Of a DNA stretch of 21,001 bases, positions 10,392-20,772 are shown piece by piece (position 1 is the stretch's first letter; each line of letters starts with the position of its first letter). This DNA comes from Silene noctiflora (lineage: Eukaryota; Streptophyta; Magnoliopsida; Caryophyllales; Caryophyllaceae). Below the pieces are notes generated by a model. The model was not told where the DNA came from, searched no databases, and was given only the letters and a program-made list of their open reading frames with translations. The stretch is taken from NCBI GenBank assembly GCA_009801015.1, contig VHZZ01012249.1, positions 9,802 through 30,802 on the forward strand. The letters are read 5' to 3'. The position numbers and the translations under genes were made by a program.

Positions 10392-10395
10392 TATT

Positions 10396-12149
10396 TGATA
10401 TCGTTCTAATTTAGGACGATCTAACCCCGTCCTATTACCTTTTTCCTGCTCGATTTTGCTTGCCTAAACATTTAAATAGCTCATTTTAATAACTAATGTA
10501 TAATAATTAGCCGTCTTAGCTAGATTTAATAAATAGTCGGATTTTAGTATAATATTCGTATTACTATTATTTTATTAATATAATATGTAGGTGAGACGGA
10601 AAGATGTCAAAAGATGGGCCAAAGAAAGTCAACCATTGATTCCCGACGTCGAGTCAAGCAAGGCGATAACGAGACGGAAACCCGAGTTCGAGAAGGAAAA
10701 CAAAGAAAAGAACACACAAGCCAACCTTTGCTCCTCTGCCGCCTGCCCTTATGCCGGCCAACCGGCTACCACACATCCAACCACAATTTCCCCTCCAAGC
10801 ATCAAAGTGATCGGTGCCGACGTGGTCACCAGCGGCCGGGCAACCGACAGCCAAGACTCATACCTTCATCAAATCGACTCTTTGGTGCTCTATGCCGCCT
10901 GCCCTTCTACCGCCCTCTCAACCGGCTACCACCACACCAGTTTCTTCTCTTGCTCTCATGTCCTCGCTCCCGGTTCCTAGCACGACCATCGGTCAACCAG
11001 ACGGAGCCCCTACTGCTCATTTCATCCTTGTTTTCCCCCTTTCTCACTTAATAATTACCCCCTCCCCTTGTGTTTATTAGGAGACTTAAATAGTTCGGAT
11101 AATTAGCTTATTATTATTATTTTTAAATTCATCCTTATCATAAAACATTATTAGAGAGATTAGTTGTATTAGCCTATCATTATTATTATTATTATAAAAC
11201 CTTAGTTTTAATTCAATTAGTCTCTTAATCTTTCCTTAATTAAAGCTGTAATGTTTCTTTAATCAAACTTTAATTACTCTTTAGTTTATGCAAGATCTAC
11301 AATTCTTCACTAGTTTACATTTAGTTTTGGGTTGTAATTTGAAGGGAAGAAGAGATCCATCCTTATTATTTCAATACAAGTTTACTCCTTTAGTTAATGT
11401 TGATATATTTCTTCTCCTTATTTCTCTTCCTTTCATTGGTTTACATGTTTATTGTTCCTTAATTTACTCGTTCTTACATTATGCTTCCTCTTACTATTTA
11501 CTTGTTGAATAATCCATCTTTTGCTTCCATTTTCGTTACCATGTTTGAGTAGTGTAATATTAGGGTAGAGGGGAATCTTGTGTAGTTAATATGGATAAAC
11601 TATTAGCTTGAACAAACAAGTAATCCATGGGTAATTTCTCTGTTAATTGTCATGCATCCAAGGTGTTTGTGGAATTGCTTGTATGAGAATTTGCGTCCTT
11701 CTACTATCTTATTACTTTTTGGGCGTTTGTTTAACTTGTGGTTAGATATTACATGATAATTAATGGGTTTTGGGTAGTTTAAGTGAGGGCTTAATTATGC
11801 TTAACCTTGGGTTAGTCTCACATCAAGAGGTAGAGATTTACCTTTGAATTTGTCTTAATTATTTGTTGACATATGCCATTACTCGATCCCTTATCTACAC
11901 AAAAGAACCCGCCACCCTAGTCTACTTAATTATTGTCTCAATCACTTTAGTAATCATCTATTTCATTTACTTGCTCTTAGTTGTAGTCGTATCACTTAGC
12001 CTATCATCCATCCTAAGAATTTGCTAGAACTAAACTAGAAAACAAACAAACAATTTAAGAGCCATAATCCCGTCCTTTAGGTTCGACTCTCGAATCCTAC
12101 AACGGTCACTCGTTCACTTGTGAGGCAACTATAAATTAAAACCATGTCA
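10396..12149 (+). repeat. 3' LTR of the Athila-type element, full length (about 1754 bp)
   Basis: It begins TGATATCG after the PPT and ends ATGTCA, giving near-inverted termini. Its 3' 942 bp match the truncated left LTR. The 5' half contains a GC-richer block at about 10680-11010 with a duplicated segment of about 40 bp (10737-10774 and 10893-10935). Open frames in this block are not supported as genes. The flank immediately after 12149 is the RVT_3 pseudogene. Confidence 0.9.
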
Positions 12150-12380
12150 GAAATGAATAGGTGTTTAGAGGCACAAGGCCCGATTTATCTGCGCCTTTCC
12201 AACGATTGACTAATGATTCTAGTTATACCATCTCCGCTCGTAATGGTGGTGTCTTGGGTATAAAGTGCGTACGCGTCTCAGGTCCTAAGGAAATGGAGGT
12301 CAACATGCTTAATAAAACCTGCTTTTCTATTCTCTTGGTTTGATCGAGAATCTGCCCCGAACACATTAGATTTAAGTGCG
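12150..12380 (+). pseudogene. RVT_3-type RNase H-like pseudogene, upstream part
   Basis: One frame runs through the segment (stops at about 12158 and 12341-12343). It opens with RNE-stop-VFRGTRPD. This matches the RN-x-x-VF-x-G motif that precedes the C-terminal RNase H domain in plant LINE-derived and RVT_3 proteins; the stop takes the place of a usual Trp or Lys. The frame ends HIRFKC at 12380, a typical approach to the first RNase H strand. The rest of the domain continues at about 13708, beyond the solo LTR. Everything 5' of the motif is missing because the Athila-type LTR abuts it. It would be the remains of a LINE with RNase H or a related host-borne RVT_3 gene; I cannot decide which. 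Confidence 0.7.
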
Positions 12381-13707
12381 GGTAACACCCCCATCTACAA
12401 AAGTGCCTTATCAAGGCCTACCTTAGATTATGCAAGTGCTACCATCTCAGTTACCCGAGGTAGCAGACATCAAAGATACCATAATGAAACAAAAATGTAA
12501 ATGATAAATTTAAATCAAAGTTAAATGGTCCCAAACGACTCAAACTGACGGTAAAGTGTAACACAACACTAGCTAGGTGACAACAACTCGAAACAGCGGA
12601 AGCTAAACATGTGATGACTCATCGGCGCCCATCCAATCCCGCAAACAAGATCACATATCAACACCTGCTAAATTCACTGCTCAGCATTTGCCGAAAATAT
12701 CAAATGGATCACCAGAGTTTTGAAAACAATCGAAGGGTCAGTATAACCACACAATTAACCACAAACATATTCAAAGAATGAACATAAGCTAACACAAACA
12801 ATACTCAAACAATCCTCCAAACTCCGTAGTAATCAATGGATCTGATCGCAACGAATAGTCGGGTTCTCATCGCAATAGGTAACCCACCCTAGCCGATGCT
12901 AAACCACAGCGTGGGTATCAAATTCCCGTTCATCGCAACAAGCGAACCCAAGTTCATTATTGTGCACCCCCCTTGTGACGAGAGTCCCAAGAGGCGAAAC
13001 AAAGGGGTGAAACCATCTCCCGACAAAGCTCACAATATCAACTCCAACTCCACCACCATCCAACAACAACAATACACATCATGATAATAACATAAACATG
13101 AATCACAACCAAACCATGTAATTATACCGAATAGGGAAACCCAACCTTATTCCTAAATCTGAAATACAAGGAATGGTAATCTGGGATTGCTCCTGTATGA
13201 AGTCCCCACCTAGAAATAATTAACACATGCACATCACTACTAAAATCCACAACAAGACTACCAAAATCCCCCAATTAACCCAAATTCTAGGGTTAAGACG
13301 AGATCAAACGATAAAGATAGGAATCAAGGTTTACCGAAACGTTTGGCACAAAACCTAGAGAAATCCGATGACAAAAAGCTAAAACTTGCTTGAATGATGA
13401 TTATAGAGATTAGGGAGAGTATTTAGAAAATATTTAAGGTTAAAATGACTTTTACGAACTGATTATCAATAATATAACCTCCCTAATCTTTCTAATTAAA
13501 ACCGCACAAAACACGATCCCAGACCAGACACTCGGTCGAGTGTCACGTACTCGACCGAGTACGTCCTACTCAACCGAGTGTTGTACTAACTCGGTTGAGT
13601 GCCCCTAAGACAGTAGCCTGACCACAACACACCACAGACGTACTCGGTCGAGTTCAGCCTACTCGACCGAGTACGCTGCGACCAGAAATGAGGAGTATTA
13701 CCGTGTT
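12381..13707 (-). mobile_element. Solo LTR of a Tekay-like Ty3/gypsy element
   Basis: The + strand starts (G)GTAACACCCCCATC followed by GTGCCTTATC and CAGTTACCCGAGG. I recognise these as the complement of the R/U5 end of plant Tekay LTRs, which end GGGGGTGTTACA before the PBS, so the LTR is read on the minus strand. The other edge, near 13707, is CCGTGTT, roughly inverse to the first. No gag, pol, PBS or PPT adjoins either side. Identical-frame RNase H remnants lie on both flanks, so this is a single LTR left after recombination or decay. The exact ends are uncertain by a few bases and no clean target-site duplication is visible (best candidate GTGCG/GTGCT). Confidence 0.75.
13530..13672. repeat. 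Second cluster of ACTCGACCGAGT-type palindromes (six copies)
   Basis: Copies start at 13530 (GGTC centre), 13549 (GACC), 13568 (AACC), 13589 (GGTT), 13642 (GGTC) and 13661 (GACC). All keep arms ACTC/GAGT. The first three are exactly 19 bp apart. On the minus strand they lie near the start (U3) of the solo LTR. The motif is the same as in the cluster at 310-549. Confidence 0.9.
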
Positions 13708-14177
13708 GTGCTGCCTGGAACTCAAATCTTAAGGTCTCTGCGGGATGGATTATGATGGATCCAAAAGGTATTATTATTCATTCTCGACCCTTGGCTTTAT
13801 GGAGTAAGTCTGTCTTACAGACATACAATAAAGCCCTGTTTTTGGCATAAGATCATGCTTTTAAGCTTGGATTCCGACACATTGATGCAATCTCTGATTG
13901 TCTTTCTTTAGTTCTTGAAGTCAACGAGGTGAGCACTGTGTCGCAGGATATACAAGTTATCATCAAGGATATAAACCGTCTTGTTTATCTTTGTCATTAT
14001 TTTTCTCTTAGCCATTGTCCTAAGAGACTCAATAGAAGAGCTCATATGATAGGAAAATATTGCTATGAATCCTATGATGTAAGTTTTGTCTTTTTACTCC
14101 GTAAAAAAAAAGATGTGTTCCATTTGTGCTTAAGTCATCAAGGTAAATGCAATAAGTGCTTACTAAAATTGTTGTAA
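13708..14177 (+). pseudogene. RVT_3-type RNase H-like pseudogene, downstream part
   Basis: One frame reads AAWNSNLKVSAGWIMMDPKG (13712-13771), then KALFLA, a TAA (13841-13843), HAFKLGFRHIDAISDCLSLV and, near 14008, HCPKRLNRRAHMIGKY. These correspond to the first strand with its DxAW region, the helix and second acidic site (ISDC for the family's ESDC), and the final SHxxRxxNxxAH motif of class I RNase H in plant RVT_3 proteins. The domain is almost complete in length (about 130 residues). The usual first catalytic Asp lies right at the solo-LTR junction and is not preserved. The reading frame stays open to 14177. It would cleave RNA in RNA-DNA hybrids if intact; here it is broken by a stop and an insertion. 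Confidence 0.75.
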
Positions 14178-14438
14178 CAAACGTTGATTACCAATTGGAC
14201 ATCCAACTGACGTGATCCATGAACTGAATCGATTATTCAGACATGCGCCAGTAAGGATCCTTTTTTTTTTGACAACACACTAGGGATATTTTATACGACA
14301 TTAGTTATGTTTGATGACCAAATGGCAATCTTCTTCGCCATCTACCATGCTAGCTCCCACTAATCGCATCAATATCCCCAACCACTGTAAAAGCCACTAA
14401 GAACCACCACCAACTCTAGTCTGATTAATATAACAAAC
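14178..14438. other. Unassigned flank with a T11 run
   Basis: No gene is seen. A T run at about 14260-14270 followed by GACAACACACTAGGG could be the poly(A) end of a minus-strand retroposon fragment, but no body or duplication supports this. The segment ends where the Tat-type LTR begins. Confidence 0.4.
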
Positions 14439-14836
14439 TGTAGATACCTCATTTATGCACCTCCTGCCAAACACCCAATGATGATTTGACCGCATGTTAA
14501 ACATACGGAGCGATTTTATGATGTTTCGCAAGTTCGTCGACGAGTGGTAGCTCAAACAGTCGTGTCAATACCTTGGTCGTCATCTACCTGGCGATACAGT
14601 CGTTTTGGCAATAATTAGAGTACATTTGGAGTCCGGGTAAAAAACCGTATTTATTTTCTAAACCGTCTTAAAAACGAGTCGGAATGTTCTAGAGTTTTAT
14701 TCCAAAATATTATTTTAAGCATTTTAAAATCTCGAAAATATCTTATCTTGTGGAATAAGGAAGCCTACATCTTCCCTAATTCCTAAATCTTACGCATAAA
14801 TCTTTCTTGCTGAGGAGGAAAAGCCTCAGAAGAGAA

Positions 14837-16068
14837 CGCAGTAGGTACTGCGCCTCTTGGAAAGGTCGCAGTGTCTGTTGCGCCTTATACTGGGCTGGTA
14901 TTCGTCAGTTTCCAGGATATTTTTGGTTTCTTTCCAAATCTTATCTTTTCATAAACTTTCACCTCGTGATTAGTATAAATAGAGGCCTCCGCGTCACATA
15001 TTCTTCACGCTTGTCCGCCCTTCTCTTATCTCTTTGCATTCTAAGACCTTTGCTATTGCTATTGATGCCTACGTGCTTGATCACTCGATCACGTAAGTCC
15101 ATATCCTTCTGTCTACCAGCCTCGTTGCATGACCGACCAATTCGACCAACTCCACCTAATCAATCGTTTTCTTAATTCCTTTTTCAAGGTCATTTTCAAT
15201 CCTACACCAAGTCGAGCAATCACTAAACGACAACTTAGTTAATATCGCTTCGTAAACATGTAAGTCTAAGGGTGTAAAATACCTTTAATTTTGTATTAAT
15301 TTTCTGTATTTTAATTTATGTTAGAATTTACATTATAAGTACACTCAAAACCGTTTTCAAAAAGATGTTTTAAAACCTTTTTTGACGAATCAGTAGAGAA
15401 AGACCGTCGTGAAGAATCGCATCAGCAGCTCCCCCTTCTAGAATAGTCGCAGCATCTGCTGCGCCTCTTCCAGAGGCTCTTTGTTTACTGCTGCTCTTCT
15501 TCTTCTTCTTCCTCGAGTATTTGTTGTATCGTTATTCGTCCTTCTTTTTTTTTGTTTTCTTCAATCCTTTGTAAATTTCTGAGTTTCTTATTTTGTTTTA
15601 TAAAATCATTTTTCGACTTAAATCTCTTTTAATCCAATATTTGCGGGTTTTCGTCACTTATTCAAACTCGAATTTAAGAGCCTCGATTTGTCCATATCAA
15701 GTCTTTTGAATCCGTCTTTTGTATATTTTTTCAGTTTGTTTTCGGTTTCAACTCCTTATTTTCCATCTTAATCTTGTTCTCATTTTAAGTCGTAGTTCAA
15801 GTTTCGATCTTTGTAAATCCGACATCGTATATAATCGTAAACCGTTGTAATAATTCGTTTTAGTTTCCTCTTTTTCGCTTTATAACGATCCTTAGTGCAT
15901 ATAATATGTCTAAATCACCTCCTTTCGAATTGTATTCTAATAAATTCGCCTAAATAATCAACGAACAATAACTAACCAGCTGGTTTGACTTGCGCAGTCA
16001 AAACCTAGCTCGAGAACGGTTGCATAGACTGATGTGCCTCTTCCAGAGGACGCAACAGATGCTGCACC
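14837..16068. repeat. Four dispersed CGCAG...TGCGCC dyads in the Tat-type LTR
   Basis: Related 18-bp dyads lie at 14837-14854, 14867-14884, 15448-15465 and 16051-16068, for example CGCAGCATCTGCTGCGCC. A second dyad, CCTCTTCCAGAGG, accompanies two of them (15464-15476 and 16037-16049), and a decayed form follows the first. In the last copy the order of the two dyads is reversed. Confidence 0.8.
14974..14982 (+). promoter_or_regulatory. TATA box of the Tat-type LTR
   Basis: TATAAATAG lies 535 bp into the LTR, in the context TTAGTATAAATAGAGGCC. This is a canonical plant TATA box and probably marks the U3/R boundary about 30 bp downstream. No mapped start supports it. Confidence 0.65.
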
Positions 16069-16882
16069 TGTTCTGGGTTGGGTTCTGCTCTGAACTCTTC
16101 TCGTTTCGACATGGCTTGTTTTAGGTTGTGTTAATCGACTATTTAGTTTTGGACGCAACATATGTAGTTATTTAGTTTTAATTATTTTATTTTATTTTCT
16201 TTAAATCCCTTTTTGAGCGTGTTTATAACGTAAATTCAACAGTACCCATTGTAATTTATTCCTTTGTAATTAATCATTTATTTCTCTTATATGATTTATT
16301 TATTTGGCAATTCACATGTAAATGAATGTAAATTCTCTATTTCGACCCAATTGGATGCTAAATTGTATGCTCAACCGACTTAGTCTAAATATTCACATGC
16401 TAGGTTTGATCTATTGGATGTTGCATTGCATGCATAAAATCAACAAAACATTAAGTATAAATGACTTCCCTGATCATTAGTAGAGGCCGCTATCAAAGCG
16501 GGCGTGATTGGGTGTTCAAATAAAGAGCTTCCTAATATGTACCCTCACCCCTTATTCAGATATCTGTGAGNATCCGTGTTCATTGNCATCGCGAGAGTCA
16601 TTCNAGACATAGAATGCTAAGGGTAACGAATTTCTTAGTGTTCATGTCACTACTTTGTGTCTTGACATGGCATGAGGTATTCGAACGGTTTTAATTTACC
16701 ACAACAATTGGTGGCGACTCCACAAATGCAGGCTTGTTCAAACCTTTCACCGGTTTCAATGCTTTTTAAATCGGTAATGGCCCATGACGTGCTTTGGTCC
16801 ACCAAGGTTCCGTGGGAGAAGTGTCGCCTTCTCAAAATCACAACGCGCGGTGCTTGCAGCGCGGGTGGCTTGGTCCACAGTT

Positions 16883-16900
16883 TGGCAACTCCGCTGGGGA
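16883..16900 (+). promoter_or_regulatory. Primer-binding site, tRNA-Arg type (Tat/Ogre)
   Basis: TGGCAACTCCGCTGGGGA follows the LTR end CCACA by three bases. Tat/Ogre elements use TGGCGACTCCGCTGGGGA as I recall it, so there is one difference. About 25 bp of leader remain before the LINE poly(T). Confidence 0.75.
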
Positions 16901-17159
16901 TGATACACTTAGACTTGGTCGGTGTTTTTTTTTGGGTGAAAAGTAAGCTTCTCATTAAAACATAACAAATGTTTTACAATACTACCAATTTCTTGGTACA
17001 CTTAAGGATTATAAGCAAAAATTAAAGAGTACAAGCTCTAATCCAATCTTCATCAGACTTTGACTTGGTTAAATTCAACCAATATGACGATCTCATTTTC
17101 ATATGGTTTCTGATGTCCAGAATAATGCTATCAGGGTGAGTGAAGGACCCTTCCAATCT

Positions 17160-20100
17160 TGCTTGATTTCGTTGCTACCAAACAGAGTAGAAAACTGCTT
17201 GCACCTAGGCATTAGTAACCCACTTCTTCACTTTGGACCACGGTTTAGTTTGGATCCATTCCAGGATATTTCCACTAGGTAATTTGATGTTCAAAGCTTT
17301 TCTGATTCTGCACAGAAGCTCCAAAGTATACGAGCATTGGTGAAATAAATGGATATGATTTTCTGATGCAGAATCACATAGTAAAATATTATCATTTTGG
17401 CATATCCCCAGTTGCATCAACCCGTTCTTTAACATTAAGGTCTGCCTTACAATTAACCAGTTAGTAAAATTGTGCTTTGGAATTCACCAATTATTCCAAA
17501 TGGCTTTGTCCCATTGCATAACAGGATGAACCTTCCTATACCAGTTGTATCCACTAGAAATGGAATAGCCAGCAGGATTAGGCAGCCAATGTCTAACACA
17601 ATAACCATGCCGAAGCTTGTCTTTAACCTTGCAGATAGCCTTCCAACTCCAGGGAGCATCAGATTTTGGAGAATATGAGCTCCAATCAACACCTTTTTTG
17701 TATAAATGATCAACCTATTTTACCCAAAGACTACCTAGTTTGGTGTATATCCACCAAACCAGTTTCCCAATGACTGTTGTATTCCAAGTTATACTCTCTC
17801 TAATACCCAAACCTCCTTCACACTTAGGGGCACAAATATTCTCCCAACTAACTCGAAGAGCTCTGATATAATCAACAGTTCCATCCCAAAGGTAATTTCT
17901 ACAAATGCCATCAATCCTCCTTAGAACACCTTTGGGAAGGACAAACATAGTGGCCCAATAATTGTAGAGAGAAGACAACACAGAGTTGACAAGAATGAGT
18001 CTTCCAGCATAAGATAATTTCTTAGTACCAAATGCCCTGATTCTATCAAGAACTTTATCAATCAACATTGAGAATTGATTTACCTGAAGCCTTCCTATAG
18101 TAATTGGAACACCTAAATATTTAAATGGCACATTGCCTTTAGAAAAACATGACACCTGCAAAATATCAACCTTAAGAGAGGCAGTAACCCCATTGAAATA
18201 GATATTAGTCTTCATGGTTTTCATTTTCAGTCTGGTTGCTGTTGAAAAAGTGGCAAAAGATCTGAGAAGAATCATAATCGAAGTGACATCACCCTTTAAG
18301 AACATTAGAAGATCATCAGCAAACATTAAGTGGGTGAGTTTTTGTTGACCACAAAGAGGATGGTATTTAAATGGCATAATGGTGGTCACATGGCACAGGA
18401 TCTTACTAAAATACTCCATAATAATGGTGAACAACAATGGAGATATGGGATCTCCTTGCCTTAATCCTTTAGCACCCTTGAAACAACCAAAGTTCATGCC
18501 ATTCAGCACTAGTGAATATGATGCTGTCTTGACACTAGTCATAATCCAATTAATGAATCTAGGAGGAAAATTCATAGCATGGAACATTTGATCAATAAAC
18601 TCCCAATTGACAGAGTCATAAGTCTTCCTAAGATCAGCTTTAATCAGGCATCTTGGTGAGACAGACTTTCTGTTATAAAGTCTTACAATATCTTGGTACA
18701 CTAAGATATTTTCAATAATGTTTCAACCCTTTATAAAACAACCTTGGTTAACACTAATTATTTCAGGGAGCACAACAGAAAGCCTATTACATAAGCTTTT
18801 TGATATGGCCTTGTATAACACATTACAGCAAGCTATTGGTCTAAATTGAGTTACATTCTAAGGCATGTCACACTTAGGCAGTAAAGAAATAAAAGTGTGA
18901 TTAACTTGTTAGAGCATTTCCCCAGATTGAAAAAAGTCTAATATAGCATTGCATACCTCTTCCCCCACCATAGACCATGAATCCTTATAAACGGAGCTAG
19001 AAAAACCATCTGGGCCAGGAGTTTTGTGATTTGGAATTGAAAAAATAGCCTCCTTTATTTCTCTCATTGAGATAGGAGTCAACAGAGTATCCCAGTGATC
19101 CATTGTGCAAACATTTCCAATCTAAACCACATTCTGATTCACTTTGGTGATAGGAGCAGTTGAACCAAGAAGGTTTTTATAATACTGAAGAAAGGCTTCT
19201 TAAATATGACCTCCATCAAAATGTTCTTTCCCATCCATATCTACAATCTTAAGAATTTTGTTCTCTGTATGCCTGGCTTTCAATATACTGTGGAAATAAC
19301 TAGTGTTATTATCTCCCAAGTTCACCCAAGTAGCTTTAGATTTTTGTAGAAGATAACTATCAGTTGCCTTCTGCAATTCTCTATACACTTTAACAGTTGC
19401 TATTTCCACCACAGCTAAAAGCTGGTCAAAAGGATTAAACTTTAATTTAGTTTGAATATCATCCAACAATTCCAGGCATGGATAACATTGTTCTCAATAT
19501 CATCAAATAGTTTTTTGTTCAAGTCTTTCAAAAGTTTTTTCAAGCTCTTCAATTTCATGACAACCTTAAACATCTTTGTTCCTTGATATGTGACATTCCA
19601 GCATTGCTTCACACAAGGAAGAAACTCCTCTACTTGACTCCACATAGTGAAGTACTTAAAACTTCTTATGCCAATCAAGGAACAAGTGGAATATTGAATT
19701 ATACAAGGGGAGTGATCAAACAGGCCCTCATTATAAAACTGAGCAAAAGCATCCGGCCACCTTAGCCTGTAACCACTCCTGATTTATCAATACTCTATCA
19801 AGTCTTAAATATATTCTAGTTCTTGGATCCTGTTTATTATTCAAAGTATAGAATGACCCAGTTCCAAAACTATCAGTTAAGCCACAGTAGTCAATGCAGG
19901 CCTAGAAATCCTCCATTTCCTCAATTGTGGTTTTTCCACCAAGTCTCTCAAAAGGTGACAACACACAGTTATAATCCCCATATGAAATCCAAGGAGCATT
20001 AATCTGATCAGCTAACATATTTAAATCCTTCCACAAAGCCTTCCTTTCAGTGATATCATTGAAAACATAAATCATAGTGCAATAAAACTCAAAAGATGAA

Positions 20101-20392
20101 GTAATATCAACTATAAACAGATGAATCAATTGAGCACTATAATGCAAGAATTGCATATGGAACATTGTAGGATGCCATAAAACCCATACTCTTCCCCCCA
20201 TTATGGTAAGTTGAATATGTAGACACTGATCATCCTTCACACATATTCTTTTGTATTTTATTTAGAGACATAGGTTTTACCTTGGTCTCAAGGAGTCCAA
20301 ACAACCTACCTGATGAGTATGCAGGAACCACTTTATTTGTTTTTATTTGGAAGGACTATTCAAACCCCTAACATTCCAGAATTCAAGACTAT
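17160..20392 (-). pseudogene. LINE ORF2: endonuclease, reverse transcriptase, zf-RVT, broken
   Basis: This encoded the enzyme for target-primed reverse transcription in the nucleus. Endonuclease: WNVRGLNSPSK at about 20378-20346, GLFGLLETKVK, then GDYNCVLSPFERLGG near 19980, LRLDRVLIN and FDHSP near 19720. Linker: SYFHSILKARHTENKI near 19300. RT: KTPGPDGF near 19030, IKADLRKTYDSVNW (Asp at codon 23 of the 18701-17715 frame), GLRQGDPISPLLF and LMFADDLLMF, so all three catalytic Asp codons remain. zf-RVT: PKHNFTNW and LLCDSASENHIHLFHQC near 17370. The main frame is interrupted by stops at 19902, 19200, 18909, 18858, 18723, 17715 and near 17487. It shifts near 20320, near 19770 and back near 19460. 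A deletion appears to have shortened the early endonuclease. Confidence 0.92.
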
Positions 20393-20766
20393 GCATTACT
20401 CCCACCCGGGAGTAACACATTACCATTTGTACCTATCCCTACTTTTGGAGTTGCATTATTCAAAGCATCAAGGAAGGTATATTGTTTAAAAGAATTGGAC
20501 TACTGCCCATCTTATATAATTTTCTGCCTACTCAATATGGCCATGGGTCTAGCAGGAGTATGGACTTGCCTATAAGTGTCATCCTTGTTCCAGGAAATCT
20601 GTAGGTGATGCTGAATTTCTTCTAGGGTTTTAGTAATATCACCAGAAGTGGAGGCAACAACAATAGGAGTGACTGGCTTATCAATTACCACAGGTACACT
20701 TGGATTAACATTCTTTTTAGGAACCCATTTCTTAGTTGGGGGAATAGGTTGTGATGGCTTAGTGGC
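20392..20766 (-). pseudogene. Probable C-terminal remnant of LINE ORF1
   Basis: Directly upstream of the endonuclease on the minus strand, one frame (about 20764 to 20396) reads KKWVPKKNVNPSVPVV, then SGDITKTLEEIQHHLQISWN and, after stops, NNATPKVGIGTNGNV. Pro/Lys/Val-rich tails of this kind are usual at the end of plant LINE ORF1 (nucleic-acid-binding) proteins. No CCHC knuckle is present in the part retained. The call rests mainly on position. Confidence 0.5.
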
Positions 20767-20772
20767 TTGACT

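Larger units (their letters stand above)
4033..12149 (+). mobile_element. Non-autonomous Athila-type LTR retrotransposon (gag-protease only)
   Basis: Two direct repeats (4033-4921 and 11208-12149, within a right LTR starting at 10396) flank an internal region. That region begins with a tRNA-Asp-type PBS and ends with a purine-rich tract before TGATATCG. The LTR ends are inverted (TGATAT...ATATCA; right copy ATGTCA). Internal coding remnants match the Athila gag and the DLGA-type protease followed by ILGRPF. After protease there is only an acidic frame and about 1.7 kb of non-coding DNA. RT, RNase H and integrase motifs were not seen in any frame. LTRs are about 90% identical by eye over the first 260 bp, so the insertion is old. 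The left LTR lacks about 810 bp of its 5' part, so no target-site duplication can be scored. Confidence 0.85.
14439..16879 (+). repeat. Tat/Ogre-type LTR (about 2.44 kb)
   Basis: It starts TGTAGATACC and ends GGTCCACA, followed three bases later by a tRNA-Arg-type PBS. The text around 16480-16560 (GAGGCCGCTATC, GCGGGCGTGATTGGGTGT, TACCCTCACCCC) is what I associate with Tat/Ogre LTRs of Caryophyllales. A second PBS-like GGTGGCGACTCC at 16710-16721 allows an alternative end at 16703. A TATA box and four short dyads lie inside. Ns occur at 16571, 16586 and 16604. No matching second LTR lies in the window. A LINE begins shortly after the PBS, so the internal region cannot be followed. Confidence 0.75.
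16925..20772 (-). mobile_element. L1-type LINE, 5'-truncated, with poly(A) tail
   Basis: On the minus strand the order is the end of an ORF1-like frame, APE-type endonuclease, RT, zf-RVT zinc region, short 3' UTR and A9 (T9 at 16925-16933). This is the plant L1 layout without a C-terminal RNase H. The 3' UTR ends GCTTACTTTTCACCC before the A run, as in many plant LINEs. The body is about 3.85 kb, so most of ORF1 is missing, consistent with the usual 5' truncation. Flanks GACTTGGTCGGTG (16912-16924) and GACTTGTCGCGAG (20769-20781) could be a degraded target-site duplication. Multiple stops and frameshifts make it inactive. Confidence 0.9.

Noticed and set aside
10591-11051. Overlapping open frames of 129-145 residues, rich in Pro and Ser
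   Set aside because: They lie inside the Athila-type LTR, in a GC-richer duplicated block, and show no recognisable domain.
12371-12384. TTTAAGTGCGGG as a PPT before an LTR
   Set aside because: It resembles the Athila PPT, but the frame there continues the RVT_3 relic (RFKC) and the following LTR is of another lineage and opposite orientation.
12376-13712. GTGCG/GTGCT as target-site duplication of the solo LTR
   Set aside because: It is only 4 of 5 identical, the LTR edges are degraded, and joining at it does not keep the host frame.
14807-15175. 122-residue open frame on the + strand
   Set aside because: It lies across the TATA box and leader of the Tat-type LTR and has no domain-like sequence.
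16710-16721. GGTGGCGACTCC as the true PBS, ending the Tat-type LTR at 16703
   Set aside because: The match to the tRNA stops after 11-12 bases. The site at 16883 matches 17 of 18 and directly follows CCACA.
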